From the NCBI GenBank assembly GCA_963830715.1, contig CAWHNS010000006.1, positions 186,001 through 250,000 on the forward strand: a DNA stretch of 64,000 nt. The letters run 5' to 3'. Position 1 is the stretch's first letter; every line of letters starts with the position of its first letter. This DNA is from CAVVMA01 sp963830715 (GTDB lineage Bacteria; Desulfobacterota; Binatia; Binatales; Binataceae). The notes beneath the pieces are model-generated. The model worked only from the letters and a program-made list of their open reading frames with translations, was not told the origin of the DNA and did not search any database. Of the stretch, positions 8,684 through 18,771 are shown in pieces. Both the position numbers and the translations under genes were made by a program.

Positions 8684-10699
8684 TGATCGTCGTCTCCGGG
8701 AAATTTCGCGTTCCACTTCTGGACGGCGTGCTCGCCCGCGTTGTAGGCGGCGACCGCCCTCACCCGGTTGCCGTTGAACATATCGATTAGCTGCCGGAGA
8801 TACGAACTTCCGAGCTCCACGCTGGTCGCCGCGTCGAAGAGGTCGAGTCGATGCTCCCGAGGGGCGCCGGAGACCCGATGAGCCGTTACGGGCAGAAGCT
8901 GCATCAGCCCGCGCGCGTCCGAGGAAGAGCGCGCCTCGGGGTTGAACAGGCTCTCCTGGCGCGTGAGCGATAGCAGGAGGTATGGATCGAGCTGCTGGCG
9001 CCGCGCCGTCTCAGCGATGAGATCCCAATAAGCCCGCGGATAGCGCAGGCGCTCGGCGACTTCTTTGCCGATCTCCCCGCTCTTTTCCATCCTGGTCGCC
9101 ACCGAGATCGCATTGTACCACGCGCCGGCATCCTGGTAGCTCGCCAGCAAAAATTCCCGCAGCGACGGTATTTCCTGACAGTGATCTTCAAGCGCGTTCA
9201 GCTCCGCAGTCTCCAGGTCGCGGAGCTCGAGCGCCCGAAGCGCAAGCGCGCGCGCCAGGTGAAAACCGACCTCTCCCTCCGTGATGTGCGGCGCGTCGGG
9301 GGACGGGTCGGGCGCGGTGGCCGCCGGCAGAACGGCGGGCTCGGCTGCGACCCGACGGCTGGCGAGCGACGGATAGTAGTTGCTCGCGGTGCTCACGGCC
9401 AGTTGTTCATAGAGCAGCCTGGCGCGTCCTGCCTCGCCGGCGTTCTCGAGCGCTCGCGCCCTCCAGTAGAGAAACATGTCACGCTGTGATCCGTCGGCGG
9501 CCCGATCGTCGATAGCGAACCGCCGCGCGGCGCTCTGAAACTCGCCGCTCTCGTAGAGCGTGAAGGCGGCGCGGAAGCGCGCTTCGGCCGCGGCTTCACT
9601 CGCGGGGTAGCGGGCGCAGGTCCGCTCGTATTGCGCGCCCGCACTCTCCAGGTCGCCGTCGTCCTCGAAGGTGCGGCCGATCGCGAACATCGCGTCGGGC
9701 GCATAGCTGCTCGACGGAAAATCGCGCACCAGCCGGCGGAAAAAGACCCGCGCCCGATCGGTGTCGTTCTGATTCCAGTAGAATCGGGCGAGCCGGTCGA
9801 GCACCGCGGGCGTCGCGGCGCCATGTGGCGCGATCGCGAGGTATTGGAGGAGCGCGCGCTCTGCGCGCGGCGGATTGTAGTGCTGGGCGGCGCGCGCCTC
9901 GATCCACTTCAGCTCGGCGAGCGTGTCGGCCGGCGGCGAGAGCAGGATTGCGGCGTCAACCTGCGCGAGCGCGTCAGCCGCCTGTGCCTCCTTGAGCAGG
10001 AGTTGCGCGTCCTGAAGACGGTATTCAAGCGATTCGACGTCGACGATCTCCGGATGCGCCGCCAAAAGCGAGCGCTCCAGCCCGCGGGCGATCGGGTCCG
10101 CGTCCGAGCGCGGATACTTGTTGCGCAGCGTGTCGAGTTGTTCGTACGCGCCGTGCGGGTCGCCTACGGCTGTGAGCGCGCGGGCCAGTATCAGGCGGGC
10201 GTCCTGCTCAATAGCGTGATCTTCGGTCCGCACGACCATTCGCGAGGCAATCGCAGAGGCCTCGCCGGCGCGGCCCGACTTCGAGCTCGATCTCGGCGAT
10301 CGTAAGCTCGGCGCGCGCCGCGAACACGCTCTGCGGATAGTTGGCGATGAGCCGCCGCAGCGCCGCTTCTGCATCGGGGTCGCGACTCAGGTCTCTCTCG
10401 GCGAGACCCAGGTAGTAGAGCGAATAGTCGGCGAGAACCGGATCACGGTCGGTCGCGAATTTCAGGCAATCGACCGCGAAGGCAGGATTGTGATTGCGAA
10501 ACGCCGTGTATCCCTGAACGAAGGCCTGCCGCGGATCATTCGGCACGGGCCTGGAGCTATCATTCGCGGTGGCAGCAGCGGCGCTCGGCTGGCGAGTGGC
10601 GTCGGGGGCTGGAGCAACCGCTCCCGACCCCGAGGCACATCGTGCGGCCAGGGTCGCGGCGCACAGGGCCGCCGCAAACGTCCGGCTGGTCGGTCTCAC
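8551..10699 (-). CDS. Soluble lytic murein transglycosylase with TPR repeats, frameshifted
   Basis: Cleaves peptidoglycan to 1,6-anhydro-muropeptides in the periplasm. The GTG start at 10699 gives a signal peptide (VRPTSRTFAAALCAATLAAR, then Cys), lipoprotein-like although Arg at -1 is atypical. TPR-like helical repeats fill the middle (about residues 60-420). The C-terminus is an SLT domain with catalytic Glu in SLTRQESLFNPEARSSSDA, then GLMQLLP and AVAAYNAGE. The N-terminal and main parts are in different frames, joined near 10,276-10,281 (IAEIELE then SGRAGEASAIA), so one indel breaks the gene. It shares the strand with the DUF429/HAD/CoA-transferase genes. Confidence 0.85.
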
Positions 10700-10815
10700 A
10701 CGATCCTGGTTATCATCGCGATTGATGGTCCTCAATCGGGGTACGAGCCTTCACGCCGATTTCTCGCCGACTTGGGCTTGCCCTCGGGCGATCGGTTTGC
10801 CATCGGTGGAGTACG

Positions 10816-11424
10816 ATGGCCGACACGCGAAACACCCGCCAATCGGGTCTGATCCTCGCTTCCGCCTCGCCGCGCCGCAGGATGCTGCTCGACGCCGCGG
10901 GCGTGAAGTTCACGATCGTCGAGAGCCGCATCGTCGAGGCGCCGCGCGAGACGGAGAGCGCCGCTGACTATGCCGCCAGGACGGCAGAGGAAAAAGCACT
11001 CGCCGTTTCCGTCCGGTTTCCTAAAGAGATCGTGCTTGGTGCGGACACGGTGGTCGAGTGCGAGGAGCGTATCCTGGAAAAGCCCGCCGACGCGCAGGAG
11101 GCGCGCGCGATGCTGCAAACGCTGTCGGGACGCACGCACACTGTCGTGACCGCGTTCGCGATCGCGCGCGCCGGCGTGATTCTCGACAGTTCGAGCGTCT
11201 CGAGCCGGGTTACGTTTCGCGAATTGAGCGCTTCGGAAATCGATGAATACATCCTGAGCGGCGAGCCGTTCGACAAGGCGGGCGCTTACGGAATCCAGGG
11301 CAGGGGCGGCGGTTTCATCAGCCTCGTGGAGGGCTCGCGCGACAACGTGATGGGATTGCCGGTGCGCGAAGTGATCGCGGCGCTGGAACGTTACGGGGTA
11401 AGCGGCGCGCGGGCCAAATCATGA
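10816..11424 (+). CDS. Maf-family nucleoside triphosphate pyrophosphatase
   Basis: House-cleaning enzyme that hydrolyses non-canonical or methylated nucleotides (dTTP/UTP or m7GTP, depending on subfamily). The 202 aa protein shows LASASPRR at the N-terminus, GADTVVE, a V-T-F-R-E-L segment and AYGIQGRGG, all standard Maf motifs. Its TGA overlaps the next gene's ATG (ATGA), indicating translational coupling with YggS. It starts 115 bp from the divergent transglycosylase, so both promoters must lie in that short gap. Confidence 0.92.
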   Translation: MADTRNTRQSGLILASASPRRRMLLDAAGVKFTIVESRIVEAPRETESAADYAARTAEEKALAVSVRFPKEIVLGADTVVECEERILEKPADAQEARAMLQTLSGRTHTVVTAFAIARAGVILDSSSVSSRVTFRELSASEIDEYILSGEPFDKAGAYGIQGRGGGFISLVEGSRDNVMGLPVREVIAALERYGVSGARAKS

Positions 11425-12122
11425 ACCGGCCGGCGAGCGACGCAGGCGAAATCGCGGCCCGCCTCGATCGGGTGCGCCAGCGAGTGACGCTCGCGGCTGC
11501 GCGCGCCGGCCGCCCGCCTGGATCGATCCGGCTGGTGATAGCGACCAAAACGCAATCGCCGGAAGCGATTCGAGCGGCCTGGCTTGCCGGGGGCCGCGAG
11601 TTCGGCGAAAACTACGTACAGGAGGCGGTCCGCAAGCGCGCCGCGCTCGGCGATCTTGCGGGCCTCCGATGGCACCTGATCGGACATCTGCAAACCAACA
11701 AGGCCAAGGCCGCGGCGCGATGCTTCGACATGGTGCAGACCCTCGACTCAAAACGCGTCGCCGACGCTCTGGCACGCGCGAGGCCGTCCCCGATGCCGGT
11801 GCTGATCGAGGTGAATGTCGGCGGCGAGGCGAGCAAGAGCGGGGTGCAGCCGGGTGACGCCGAGGGGCTGATCGAGGCGGTTCGCGGCAAGACCGAGGTG
11901 CTGGGCTTGATGACGATCCCGCCCGCGTCCGGGCCGGTCGAAGATTCGCGGCGATACTTCGGGGCGCTCGTCAGGTTGCGTAACACGCTCGCGGCGGCAT
12001 CCGGACTTCCGCTAGGCGAGCTTTCGATGGGAATGACGGACGACTTCGAGATCGCGATCGAAGAAGGGGCCACGATCGTGCGCATCGGGCGCGCCATATT
12101 CGGCGAGCGCGAATCGAAGTGA
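11421..12122 (+). CDS. YggS/PLPBP family PLP homeostasis protein
   Basis: Pyridoxal-phosphate binding protein with a single TIM barrel and no known catalysis; it buffers PLP. The PLP lysine is in LVIATKTQS, followed by FGENYVQEA, WHLIGHLQTNKAK, and the phosphate-binding C-terminal block LSMGMTDDFEIAI...RIGRAIFG. Length (233 aa) is normal. It overlaps maf by 4 bp and is followed by proC and yggT, the widely conserved yggS-proC-yggT order. Confidence 0.95.
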   Translation: MNRPASDAGEIAARLDRVRQRVTLAAARAGRPPGSIRLVIATKTQSPEAIRAAWLAGGREFGENYVQEAVRKRAALGDLAGLRWHLIGHLQTNKAKAAARCFDMVQTLDSKRVADALARARPSPMPVLIEVNVGGEASKSGVQPGDAEGLIEAVRGKTEVLGLMTIPPASGPVEDSRRYFGALVRLRNTLAAASGLPLGELSMGMTDDFEIAIEEGATIVRIGRAIFGERESK

Positions 12123-12165
12123 CATCGCATAGTTCCATCAGCCGAAGGGGCCAGGAAGTGACACC

Positions 12166-13035
12166 GTGAAAAAACTCGGATTCATCGGCGGCGGCAACAT
12201 GGCCGAGGCGCTCGCGCGCGGCCTGATTGCCAAGCGAATCTTCGACTTCTCCGACCTCATCGTTTCCGATGTCGTCGCTGAACGAAGGCAGAAGCTGACC
12301 AAGGAACTGAGGGTTCACACTACCGCCGACAACGGCCAGGTCGTGAAGGAGGCCCGCGCGATCGTGCTCGCCGTCAAGCCGCAAGCGATGGACGCGGTGC
12401 TCAAGGAACTCGGCGACGCACTTCGCGTCGCCGGGCCGATCGTGCCGGCTGTGGGCGGCAAACTTCGCGGCTCCGGCGGCGCCGGGAGCCGCCTGTTCGT
12501 GTCAATAGCGGCCGGCGTTCCGATCGCGCGGATCGAGCAGCCGCTTGGCGAGGGCGCGCGAGTGATCCGCGTGATGCCGAATGCTCCCGCGATGGTGGGC
12601 CACGGGATGGCTGCGCTGGTGCGCGGAAAGCATGCGACCAACGCCGACGCCGCCTTCGCCGTCAGGATATTCAAGGCGGTCGGCGACGCGGTCGAGCTCG
12701 ATGACGAGCGGCATCTTGACGCCGTGACTGCGTTGTCCGGCAGCGGTCCGGCCTACGTCTACCTGTTCGTCAAGGCGCTGGCCGACGCGGCGGTCAACGA
12801 GGGGCTTCCCGCCGATCTCGCGCTGCGGATGGCGCTGCAGACGATTCACGGCGCGGAAGAGCACATGCGCAATTCGGCATTGTCGCCCGCGGAATTGATC
12901 CGGATCGTGGCCTCGCCCGGCGGGACTACCGAGGCGGCGCTGCGCAGGTTCGCGGAGGCGGGCTTTTCTGATATCGTGGCCGCGGCAGTGCATGCGGCTG
13001 CGGCGCGATCGCGCGAACTGGGCCGGGCCGGCTAA
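12166..13035 (+). CDS. proC: Pyrroline-5-carboxylate reductase
   Basis: Last step of proline synthesis, using NAD(P)H. The GTG start at 12166 has AGGAAG about 10 nt upstream and gives a Rossmann motif at once (LGFIGGGNMAEAL). Further family features are AVKPQ, RVMPNAP and the C-terminal ALSGSGPAYVY, followed by SPGGTT. The 289 aa length is slightly above the usual 270, with an insertion PAVGGKLRGSGGAGSRL before FVSIAAG. Confidence 0.95.
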   Translation: MKKLGFIGGGNMAEALARGLIAKRIFDFSDLIVSDVVAERRQKLTKELRVHTTADNGQVVKEARAIVLAVKPQAMDAVLKELGDALRVAGPIVPAVGGKLRGSGGAGSRLFVSIAAGVPIARIEQPLGEGARVIRVMPNAPAMVGHGMAALVRGKHATNADAAFAVRIFKAVGDAVELDDERHLDAVTALSGSGPAYVYLFVKALADAAVNEGLPADLALRMALQTIHGAEEHMRNSALSPAELIRIVASPGGTTEAALRRFAEAGFSDIVAAAVHAAAARSRELGRAG

Positions 13036-13052
13036 CCACGATCCGCGAATCG

Positions 13053-13355
13053 ATGTTTGTTTACACCAACCTCGTAATCTTCATCGCCCAGACCCTCAAC
13101 GAGCTGCTGTGGCTCTATACCCTGGTAATCCTTGCGTCGGTGGTGATGAGCTGGGTCAACGCCAGCCCCTACAATCCGATCGTGCGCATGATCTACTCGA
13201 TAACCGAGCCGGTCTTCGACTGGGTGCGCCGCCGCCTTCCGGTGTTCTTCGGCGGACTGGATTTTTCGCCGTTCATCGTGCTGATCGGAATCCAGTTCAT
13301 GCAGCAATACCTGGTTCCCACGGTGGCGCGCCTTTTGATATCGGGCCTTGCCTGA
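13053..13355 (+). CDS. YggT family integral membrane protein
   Basis: A 100 aa protein with a hydrophobic N-terminal helix (residues 6-32), an SWVNASPYNPIVRMIYSITEP segment, which is the YggT signature, and a second helix at residues 70-95. The family is linked to cell division or osmotic stress, but its molecular role is unknown. It sits 17 bp after proC. Its stop overlaps the next ATG by one base (TGATG). Confidence 0.92.
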   Translation: MFVYTNLVIFIAQTLNELLWLYTLVILASVVMSWVNASPYNPIVRMIYSITEPVFDWVRRRLPVFFGGLDFSPFIVLIGIQFMQQYLVPTVARLLISGLA

Positions 13356-13711
13356 TGCCCGCGCCCGAGCCGCCGCCGCTGTGGCTTCGGGTGAACGCCG
13401 GCTCGGTCGCGATCCGGGTTCGCGCCCGCCCGGGCGCATCGCGCCGCGGTGTGATTCGCGCGGACCGCGACGCGCTCGTGATGGGACTCAACTCGCCGCC
13501 GGAGAAGGGCCGCGCAAATCGCGAGCTGATCGAACTTATCGCGGCAGTCGCCGGCGTCCCGCGCTCCGGGCTGACGATCGTCCGCGGGGCCGGAAGCCGC
13601 GACAAGCTGGTGTCGATAGCGACAGATGATCCGTCGAGTGTCGGAGCAAGACTGGCAGCCATCGTGGAAGGACAAGCAAAAGGCCAATCGGCTCCGCGAT
13701 CGCGCGATTGA
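13355..13711 (+). CDS. YggU/DUF167 family protein
   Basis: A 118 aa alpha/beta protein of unknown function with the DUF167 core: IRVRARPGASRR, LNSPPEKGRAN, and a C-terminal strand ending KLVSI. The start overlaps the yggT stop, giving a coupled yggS-proC-yggT-yggU run. The last 20 residues are polar and not part of the usual family length. Confidence 0.9.
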   Translation: MPAPEPPPLWLRVNAGSVAIRVRARPGASRRGVIRADRDALVMGLNSPPEKGRANRELIELIAAVAGVPRSGLTIVRGAGSRDKLVSIATDDPSSVGARLAAIVEGQAKGQSAPRSRD

Positions 13712-13764
13712 CAGGCATGGCGGCGGTGGTTACCTAAGTTTCAGGGGGTTGAGTCGAGCAGAAT

Positions 13765-14145
13765 ATGCCGATTTATGAGTATCGATGCGCAAAGTGCGGA
13801 ACTTTTGAAGTAACGCAAGGCATCAAGGAACCCGGGCTCAAGCGCTGCCCTACGTGCAAGGGCAAGGTTGAACGGCTCTTATCCGCTACCTCGTTCGTGC
13901 TGAAGGGTTCCGGATGGTACGCGACAGACTACGCGCGTTCAGGATCCCAAACCAAGCACGACAGCACCGCGACGGATACCAAGAACAACGGCGCGTCTTC
14001 GGATACATCGAGCACCTCCGACTCCACCGCCAAGACCGCCCCGGACGCCACGAAGACCAGCACCGCGGCCGACTCCTCGGCCAAGAGCAAGCCGTCGACT
14101 GCTGCCAAGTCCACAGACAAATCTACCGACAAGTCGAGCGGATAG
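13765..14145 (+). CDS. FmdB-type zinc ribbon protein with a long low-complexity tail
   Basis: Residues 1-50 are the FmdB putative regulatory zinc ribbon: MPIYEYRC, CxxC (CAKC) and a second CPTC pair, then FVLKGSGWYATDY. Residues 55-126 are almost only Ser, Thr, Ala, Lys and Asp, ending in STDKSTDKSSG, and must be disordered. Many bacteria carry FmdB proteins with such tails. The function remains unknown, though a metal- or nucleic-acid-linked role is usually proposed. Confidence 0.88.
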   Translation: MPIYEYRCAKCGTFEVTQGIKEPGLKRCPTCKGKVERLLSATSFVLKGSGWYATDYARSGSQTKHDSTATDTKNNGASSDTSSTSDSTAKTAPDATKTSTAADSSAKSKPSTAAKSTDKSTDKSSG

Positions 14146-14173
14146 ACCGCCTGCGCGCCGGTGTCTCTGACAG

Positions 14174-15124
14174 ATGCGCGCGTTGGTTCTCGATCGCGAA
14201 CTGAGCTTCAGGCATGACTATCCGGAGCCGCAACGCCGCCCCGGGGAGAGTATCGTCAAGGTACGGCTCGCCGGCATATGCGGCACCGACCTCGAGCTCG
14301 CATGTGGATACATGGCCTATCGTGGTGTGCCAGGCCATGAGTTCGTCGGCCAGGTGGTCGAGAGTCACGATCGCACACTCATCGGGCGGCGCGTCGTTGG
14401 CGAGATAAACGCCGCGTGCGGCCGATGCGAGATGTGCGTCGGCGGTCTCGGGCGCCATTGTCGCAAGCGCACCGTGCTCGGAATCCTGGGGCGCGACGGC
14501 AGCTTCGCCGACTACCTGAGCCTTCCGGACAAGAATCTGCTGAGGGTGCCGGACTCGCTTGCCGACGAGCTTGCGGTCTTCACCGAGCCGGTCGCGGCGG
14601 CCTACGAAATTTTTGAGAGCGCCGCTATCGCGCGCAACCAGAGTATCGCGGTGCTTGGCGACGGCCGTCTGGGCGCAACTGTCGCTCTGGTCCTGAAAGC
14701 CGAGGATTACATTCCGGTTGTCGTGGGCCATCATCCGGAAAAGCTTGCGCGACTCGACGCGCTCGGTCTGGCGACACGACTCGAAGCGAGTGCCGAATCC
14801 GGCTTCGACGTCGTGATCGATTGCACCGGCGCCGCGTCAGGTCTCACGCGCGCGATCGAGCTGGTCAGGCCGCGCGGGAGAATAGTGCTGAAGAGCACCG
14901 TCGCCGCCGGGTCGAACCTCAACCTCGCGCCGATCGTGGTCAACGAGATATCCGTAGTCGGATCGCGATGCGGCCGGTTTGCGCCGGCGCTCGCCGCGCT
15001 GGATGCGGGCAAGCTCGACCCGATGCCGCTGATTTCCGCCGTGTATCCGCTTGAAGAGGGGGTCCAGGCGATGGCGTCCGCCGCGAGCGCATCCAACTTC
15101 AAGGTTCTTCTGCAAGTCTCGTGA
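14174..15124 (+). CDS. Zinc-dependent alcohol dehydrogenase family (MDR) protein
   Basis: Medium-chain dehydrogenase/reductase of 316 aa. Catalytic zinc ligands are Cys in LAGICGTDLE and His-Glu in VPGHEFVG. The structural zinc loop is a four-Cys set around CGRCEMCVGGLGRHC. The Rossmann glycine motif is VLGDGRLGA. It is shorter than the usual 340-350 aa, with compact loops. The stop overlaps the GTG start of hyuA (GTGA), so the dehydrogenase is probably co-expressed with the hydantoinase pair. The substrate is unknown. Confidence 0.85.
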   Translation: MRALVLDRELSFRHDYPEPQRRPGESIVKVRLAGICGTDLELACGYMAYRGVPGHEFVGQVVESHDRTLIGRRVVGEINAACGRCEMCVGGLGRHCRKRTVLGILGRDGSFADYLSLPDKNLLRVPDSLADELAVFTEPVAAAYEIFESAAIARNQSIAVLGDGRLGATVALVLKAEDYIPVVVGHHPEKLARLDALGLATRLEASAESGFDVVIDCTGAASGLTRAIELVRPRGRIVLKSTVAAGSNLNLAPIVVNEISVVGSRCGRFAPALAALDAGKLDPMPLISAVYPLEEGVQAMASAASASNFKVLLQVS

Positions 15125-17128
15125 GGCCGCGCGGCAGGTTGGGCCGAAGCAATAATCGCGCACGCCACACGATCGTCGTCGGTGTCGACACCGGCGGCAC
15201 CTTCACCGACATCGTAGCGCTGATCGACGGCGCAATCCGGGTCCATAAGGTGATCTCGACGCCGCAAGACCCGGCGCTGGCGGTAATCGAAGGACTCAAC
15301 GCCATTCTGGCGGAGCTCTTCCCGGCGTCGTCACCTATAGTTCCACCGTCGCAACCAATGCGCTGCTCGAGAAGAAGGGCGCGCGCGTCGCGCTCTTCAC
15401 CAATGCCGGCTTCGAGGACCTGATCGAGATCGGCCGCCAGAATCGCATCGACCTTTATGCGCTGGCTCCAGCCCGTCCCGAGCCGCTGGTGTCGCGCACG
15501 ATGCGATTCGGGGTGGCGCAGCGCGGCTTGTTCGATGGAACCGAAACGCTCGGTCTCACTGCGGCCGAACTGAGCCGCATCCGGCGCCTTGCCGCGACCT
15601 GCAAGGCCGAGGCCTTCGCAATCTGCCTGCTGCACAGCTACGCGAATCCGAAAGGCGAAGAAGCGCTGGCGCGCGCGCTCGCTCCGCTGGGACGTCCCAT
15701 CTCGGTCTCGCGCCGGATTCTCGCCGAGTACCGCGAGTACGAACGGCTCTCGACCACGGTCGTGAACGCATACGTGAGTCCCCGGATGATCACCCATCTG
15801 GAGAACCTCGAACGCAGGCTTGGCGGCGCAAGCTTGCGCGTGATGAACTCCGGCGGCGCGGCGATCGGGACCGGTCTCGCCCGCAGCGAGCCGGTAAGGA
15901 CGATTCTCTCCGGACCGGCAGCGGGCGTGATCGGCGCCGCCGATCTCGTGCGCGCGATGAAGGTTGAACAGGTTCATCACCTTCGACATGGGAGGGACCT
16001 CGACCGACGTGTCGCTGTTCGATCGGCGCGCGCGCGTCCGCACGCTCAGCTACCCTGACGGGTACGCGGTGCGTACGCCGGTGATCGACATTCACACCGT
16101 CGGGGCCGGCGGCGGCTCGATCGCGAGAGTCGATGCGGGCGGCTCGTTGAAAGTGGGCCCGGAGAGCGCGGGCGCCAATCCCGGGCCTGCATGCTACGGT
16201 CGCGGCGCCGAGCCGACCGTCACCGACGCGGACCTGGTGGCCGGGAGGCTGGTGGCGGAGAACTTCCTCGGCGGCCGGATGAGGCTTTATCCCGAACGGG
16301 CCCATCGCGCTCTCGCCGCGTTGGGCCGCGCGATGAACACCGGCGCGATCGACGCGGCGCGCGGCGTGATCCGCGTGGTTAACGCCAACATGGAGCGCGC
16401 GATTCGCGTCATCACGGTGGAACGCGGCTTCGACCCACGCGATTTCGCCCTGCTCGCATTCGGCGGCGCGGGACCGATGCATGCCTGCGAGCTGGCGCTC
16501 GAACTCGGCATCTCGCACATCGTGATGCCGCGCAATCCGGGACTGCTGTGTGCGTGGGGCGCGCTCGGCGCTCCGCTCGGACGCGAGTACTCGATCACGG
16601 TGAGAGAAGTTGCGCCGGCATACTCGCGGCTGGTCGGGCGCGCGCGCCCGATGATTGCGCGGGCGCGGGCCGAACTGATTGCAGATGGCGCGAGCGCGGC
16701 TCGAATCCGCCACGAGTTGTGGGCCGACATGCGCTATTGCGGACAGTCGTATGAGATCGAAGTTGCACTCACCCCGCGCTTCGCCGCCGACTTTCACGCG
16801 GCGCATCGGCGGACCTTCGGACACTCGTCGCCCGATTCGGCGGTCGAGGTCGTGAATCTGCGGCTCCGTTCAAGCGCGCGCGATTTCGAGTTGCGGCCGG
16901 CGCGAATCGCGCGATCGCGATCGGGTCAGACGCCGGTTCGGCGGATGCCCGTAATGGTCGGCGACCGCCTCCGCGAGGTCCCGGTTTACTCACGCGATGC
17001 GATGGCCGCCGGAATGCGGTATCGCGGTCCGATGGTGATCGTGGAGCTGAGCGCGACCGCTTACGTGTCTCCGGAGTTTTCGCTGCGCGCCGGACGACTA
17101 CGGCAACCTTCACCTGGAGACGCCATGA
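15121..17128 (+). CDS. hyuA: Hydantoinase/oxoprolinase subunit A, three frameshifts
   Basis: ATP-dependent amidase subunit that opens hydantoin or 5-oxoproline-type rings, working with HyuB. It starts at GTG 15121 with the ATPase motif VGVDTGGTFTDIV. The protein continues in three further frames: after 15,320-15,325 (one missing G in CCGGG restores VVTYSSTVATNALLEKKGA), near 15,965-15,982 (to reach FITFDMGGTSTDV), and at 17,091-17,093 (one extra G hides the normal end DDYGNLHLETP followed by TGA). Corrected, it is about 668 aa, the normal HyuA length. Without the last correction it would appear fused to hyuB. Confidence 0.88.
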
Positions 17129-18702
17129 AACCGGAACTCGCGCTCGACGCGGTCGGATTCGCGGTGATGAACAACCGGCTCGCGGCGATCGCCGAAGAGA
17201 TGGGCGTCGTGCTCGGCCAGACCGCATTCTCCCCCAATATAAAGGAACGCCACGATTTCTCGTGCGCGTTGTTCGACGGCAGCGGTGAGCTGGTCGCGCA
17301 AGCCGCGCACATCCCGGTCCATCTGGGCTCCACGCCGCTTTCGGTCCGGGCTGCGATCGAACAGCTCGAGTTGAAGCCCGGCGACGTGGCCGCCCTGAAC
17401 GATCCATTCGCGGGCGGCACGCATCTGCCCGACGTGACGGTGGTCGCGCCGATTTTCCTGAAAGTCGGCGCGCGGCCGTTCGCCTACGTCGCCAACCGGG
17501 CCCATCACGCGGACATCGGCGGGATGGCGCCGGGCTCGATGGCGCTGGCGACCGAAATCTATCAGGAAGGCTTTCGCATGCCGCCGGTGCGGCTGGTCGA
17601 GCGGGGCCGCCGATCGCGCGACGTGTTCGAACTGTTTCTGGCCAACACCCGCGTGCGCGAAGAGCGCGAGGGCGATCTGCGCGCGCAGCTTGCCGCCCTC
17701 GAAGTCGGCACCGAGCGTTTGCGCAGCCTGGTTGAATCCTCGGGACGCACGACAGTCGCGATGGCGATGGACGCGCTCAAGGACTACGCGGCGCGGTTGA
17801 TGGCCGCGGCGTTGCGCGCGCTCGAGCCGGGAGTGTATCGGGCACGCGACTGGATGGACGACGACGGCTTCGATGCGGGGCCGATTCCGATCGAGGTTGC
17901 GATTCGGATCCGCGGCGGCCGCGCGATCGTCGATTTCACCGGATCGGCGCCCCAGGTTCGCGGCTCGGTCAACGCCAACTATGCGATCACGCTGTCGGCG
18001 ACCTTTTACGCGATGAAATGCCTGGCCGCCGAAGCCGTGCCGGCCAACGAAGGCCTGATGCGTCCGATAAGGCTCATCGCGCCGCCCGGATCGATCGTCA
18101 ACGCGCTCGCGCCCGCGGCGGTCGCGGGCGGCAATGTCGAAACGTCGCAGCGAATCGTTGACGTGCTGTTCCGCGCGCTGTCCAAGGCGGCGCCGGATCG
18201 GATACCGGCGGCAAGCTCGGGTTCGATGTCGAATCTCACGGTCGGCGGCTACGACCGGTTCCGCAGCCGGCACTTCTCATACTACGAGACGATCGCAGGA
18301 GGCGCGGGCGCCGCCCGCGGGCATCCGGGCGCGTCGGGAATTCACACTCACATGACCAACACGCTGAACACGCCAATCGAGGCGCTCGAAGCTTACTATC
18401 CGATGCGCATCACTGAGTATCGCATCCGGCGCGGATCGGGAGGGCGCGGCCGCTTCGGCGGCGGCGACGGGCTGGTGCGCGAGTTGGAGTGCCTGGTCGA
18501 ATCGAACGTCAGCCTGTTGACCGATCGGCGCAAGCTCGCGCCGTACGGGCTCGCCGGCGGCGGTCCGGGCGCGCCGGGCGCCAACTACCTCGTGCAGAAT
18601 CACAGACGCAGCAAACTTCCGGGCAAGGCCAACGTGAACCTCAAGCCGGGCGATCGAATAAGAGTCGAGACTCCGGGCGGCGGAGCGTGGGGGCGGAAGT
18701 AG
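17125..18702 (+). CDS. hyuB: Hydantoinase/oxoprolinase subunit B
   Basis: Second subunit of the HyuAB amidohydrolase, 525 aa. ATG 17125 overlaps the corrected hyuA stop as ATGA. Typical motifs are SPNIKERHDFSCALFD, NDPFAGGTHLPD, a metal-binding-like NRAHHADIGGMAPGSM, and near the C-terminus HMTNTLNTPIEALE and RRGSGGRGRFGGGDG. As read, it is in frame with the end of hyuA because of an upstream indel; a true fusion is unlikely because the native HyuA stop is visible in the other frame. Confidence 0.92.
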   Translation: MKPELALDAVGFAVMNNRLAAIAEEMGVVLGQTAFSPNIKERHDFSCALFDGSGELVAQAAHIPVHLGSTPLSVRAAIEQLELKPGDVAALNDPFAGGTHLPDVTVVAPIFLKVGARPFAYVANRAHHADIGGMAPGSMALATEIYQEGFRMPPVRLVERGRRSRDVFELFLANTRVREEREGDLRAQLAALEVGTERLRSLVESSGRTTVAMAMDALKDYAARLMAAALRALEPGVYRARDWMDDDGFDAGPIPIEVAIRIRGGRAIVDFTGSAPQVRGSVNANYAITLSATFYAMKCLAAEAVPANEGLMRPIRLIAPPGSIVNALAPAAVAGGNVETSQRIVDVLFRALSKAAPDRIPAASSGSMSNLTVGGYDRFRSRHFSYYETIAGGAGAARGHPGASGIHTHMTNTLNTPIEALEAYYPMRITEYRIRRGSGGRGRFGGGDGLVRELECLVESNVSLLTDRRKLAPYGLAGGGPGAPGANYLVQNHRRSKLPGKANVNLKPGDRIRVETPGGGAWGRK

Positions 18703-18771
18703 TTATCGCTTCTCTCCCGAGCGGGTTTATCCACGCACCGACGCTCGTGTGGTAGGCTTAATCCACCAAAA

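Noticed and set aside
12992..13711. A 239 aa forward frame across yggT
   Set aside because: Only the last 118 codons are the DUF167 protein; the rest is a shadow of yggT.
15964..18702. A 912 aa HyuA-HyuB fusion
   Set aside because: The native HyuA stop and overlapping hyuB start are visible once one extra G is removed.
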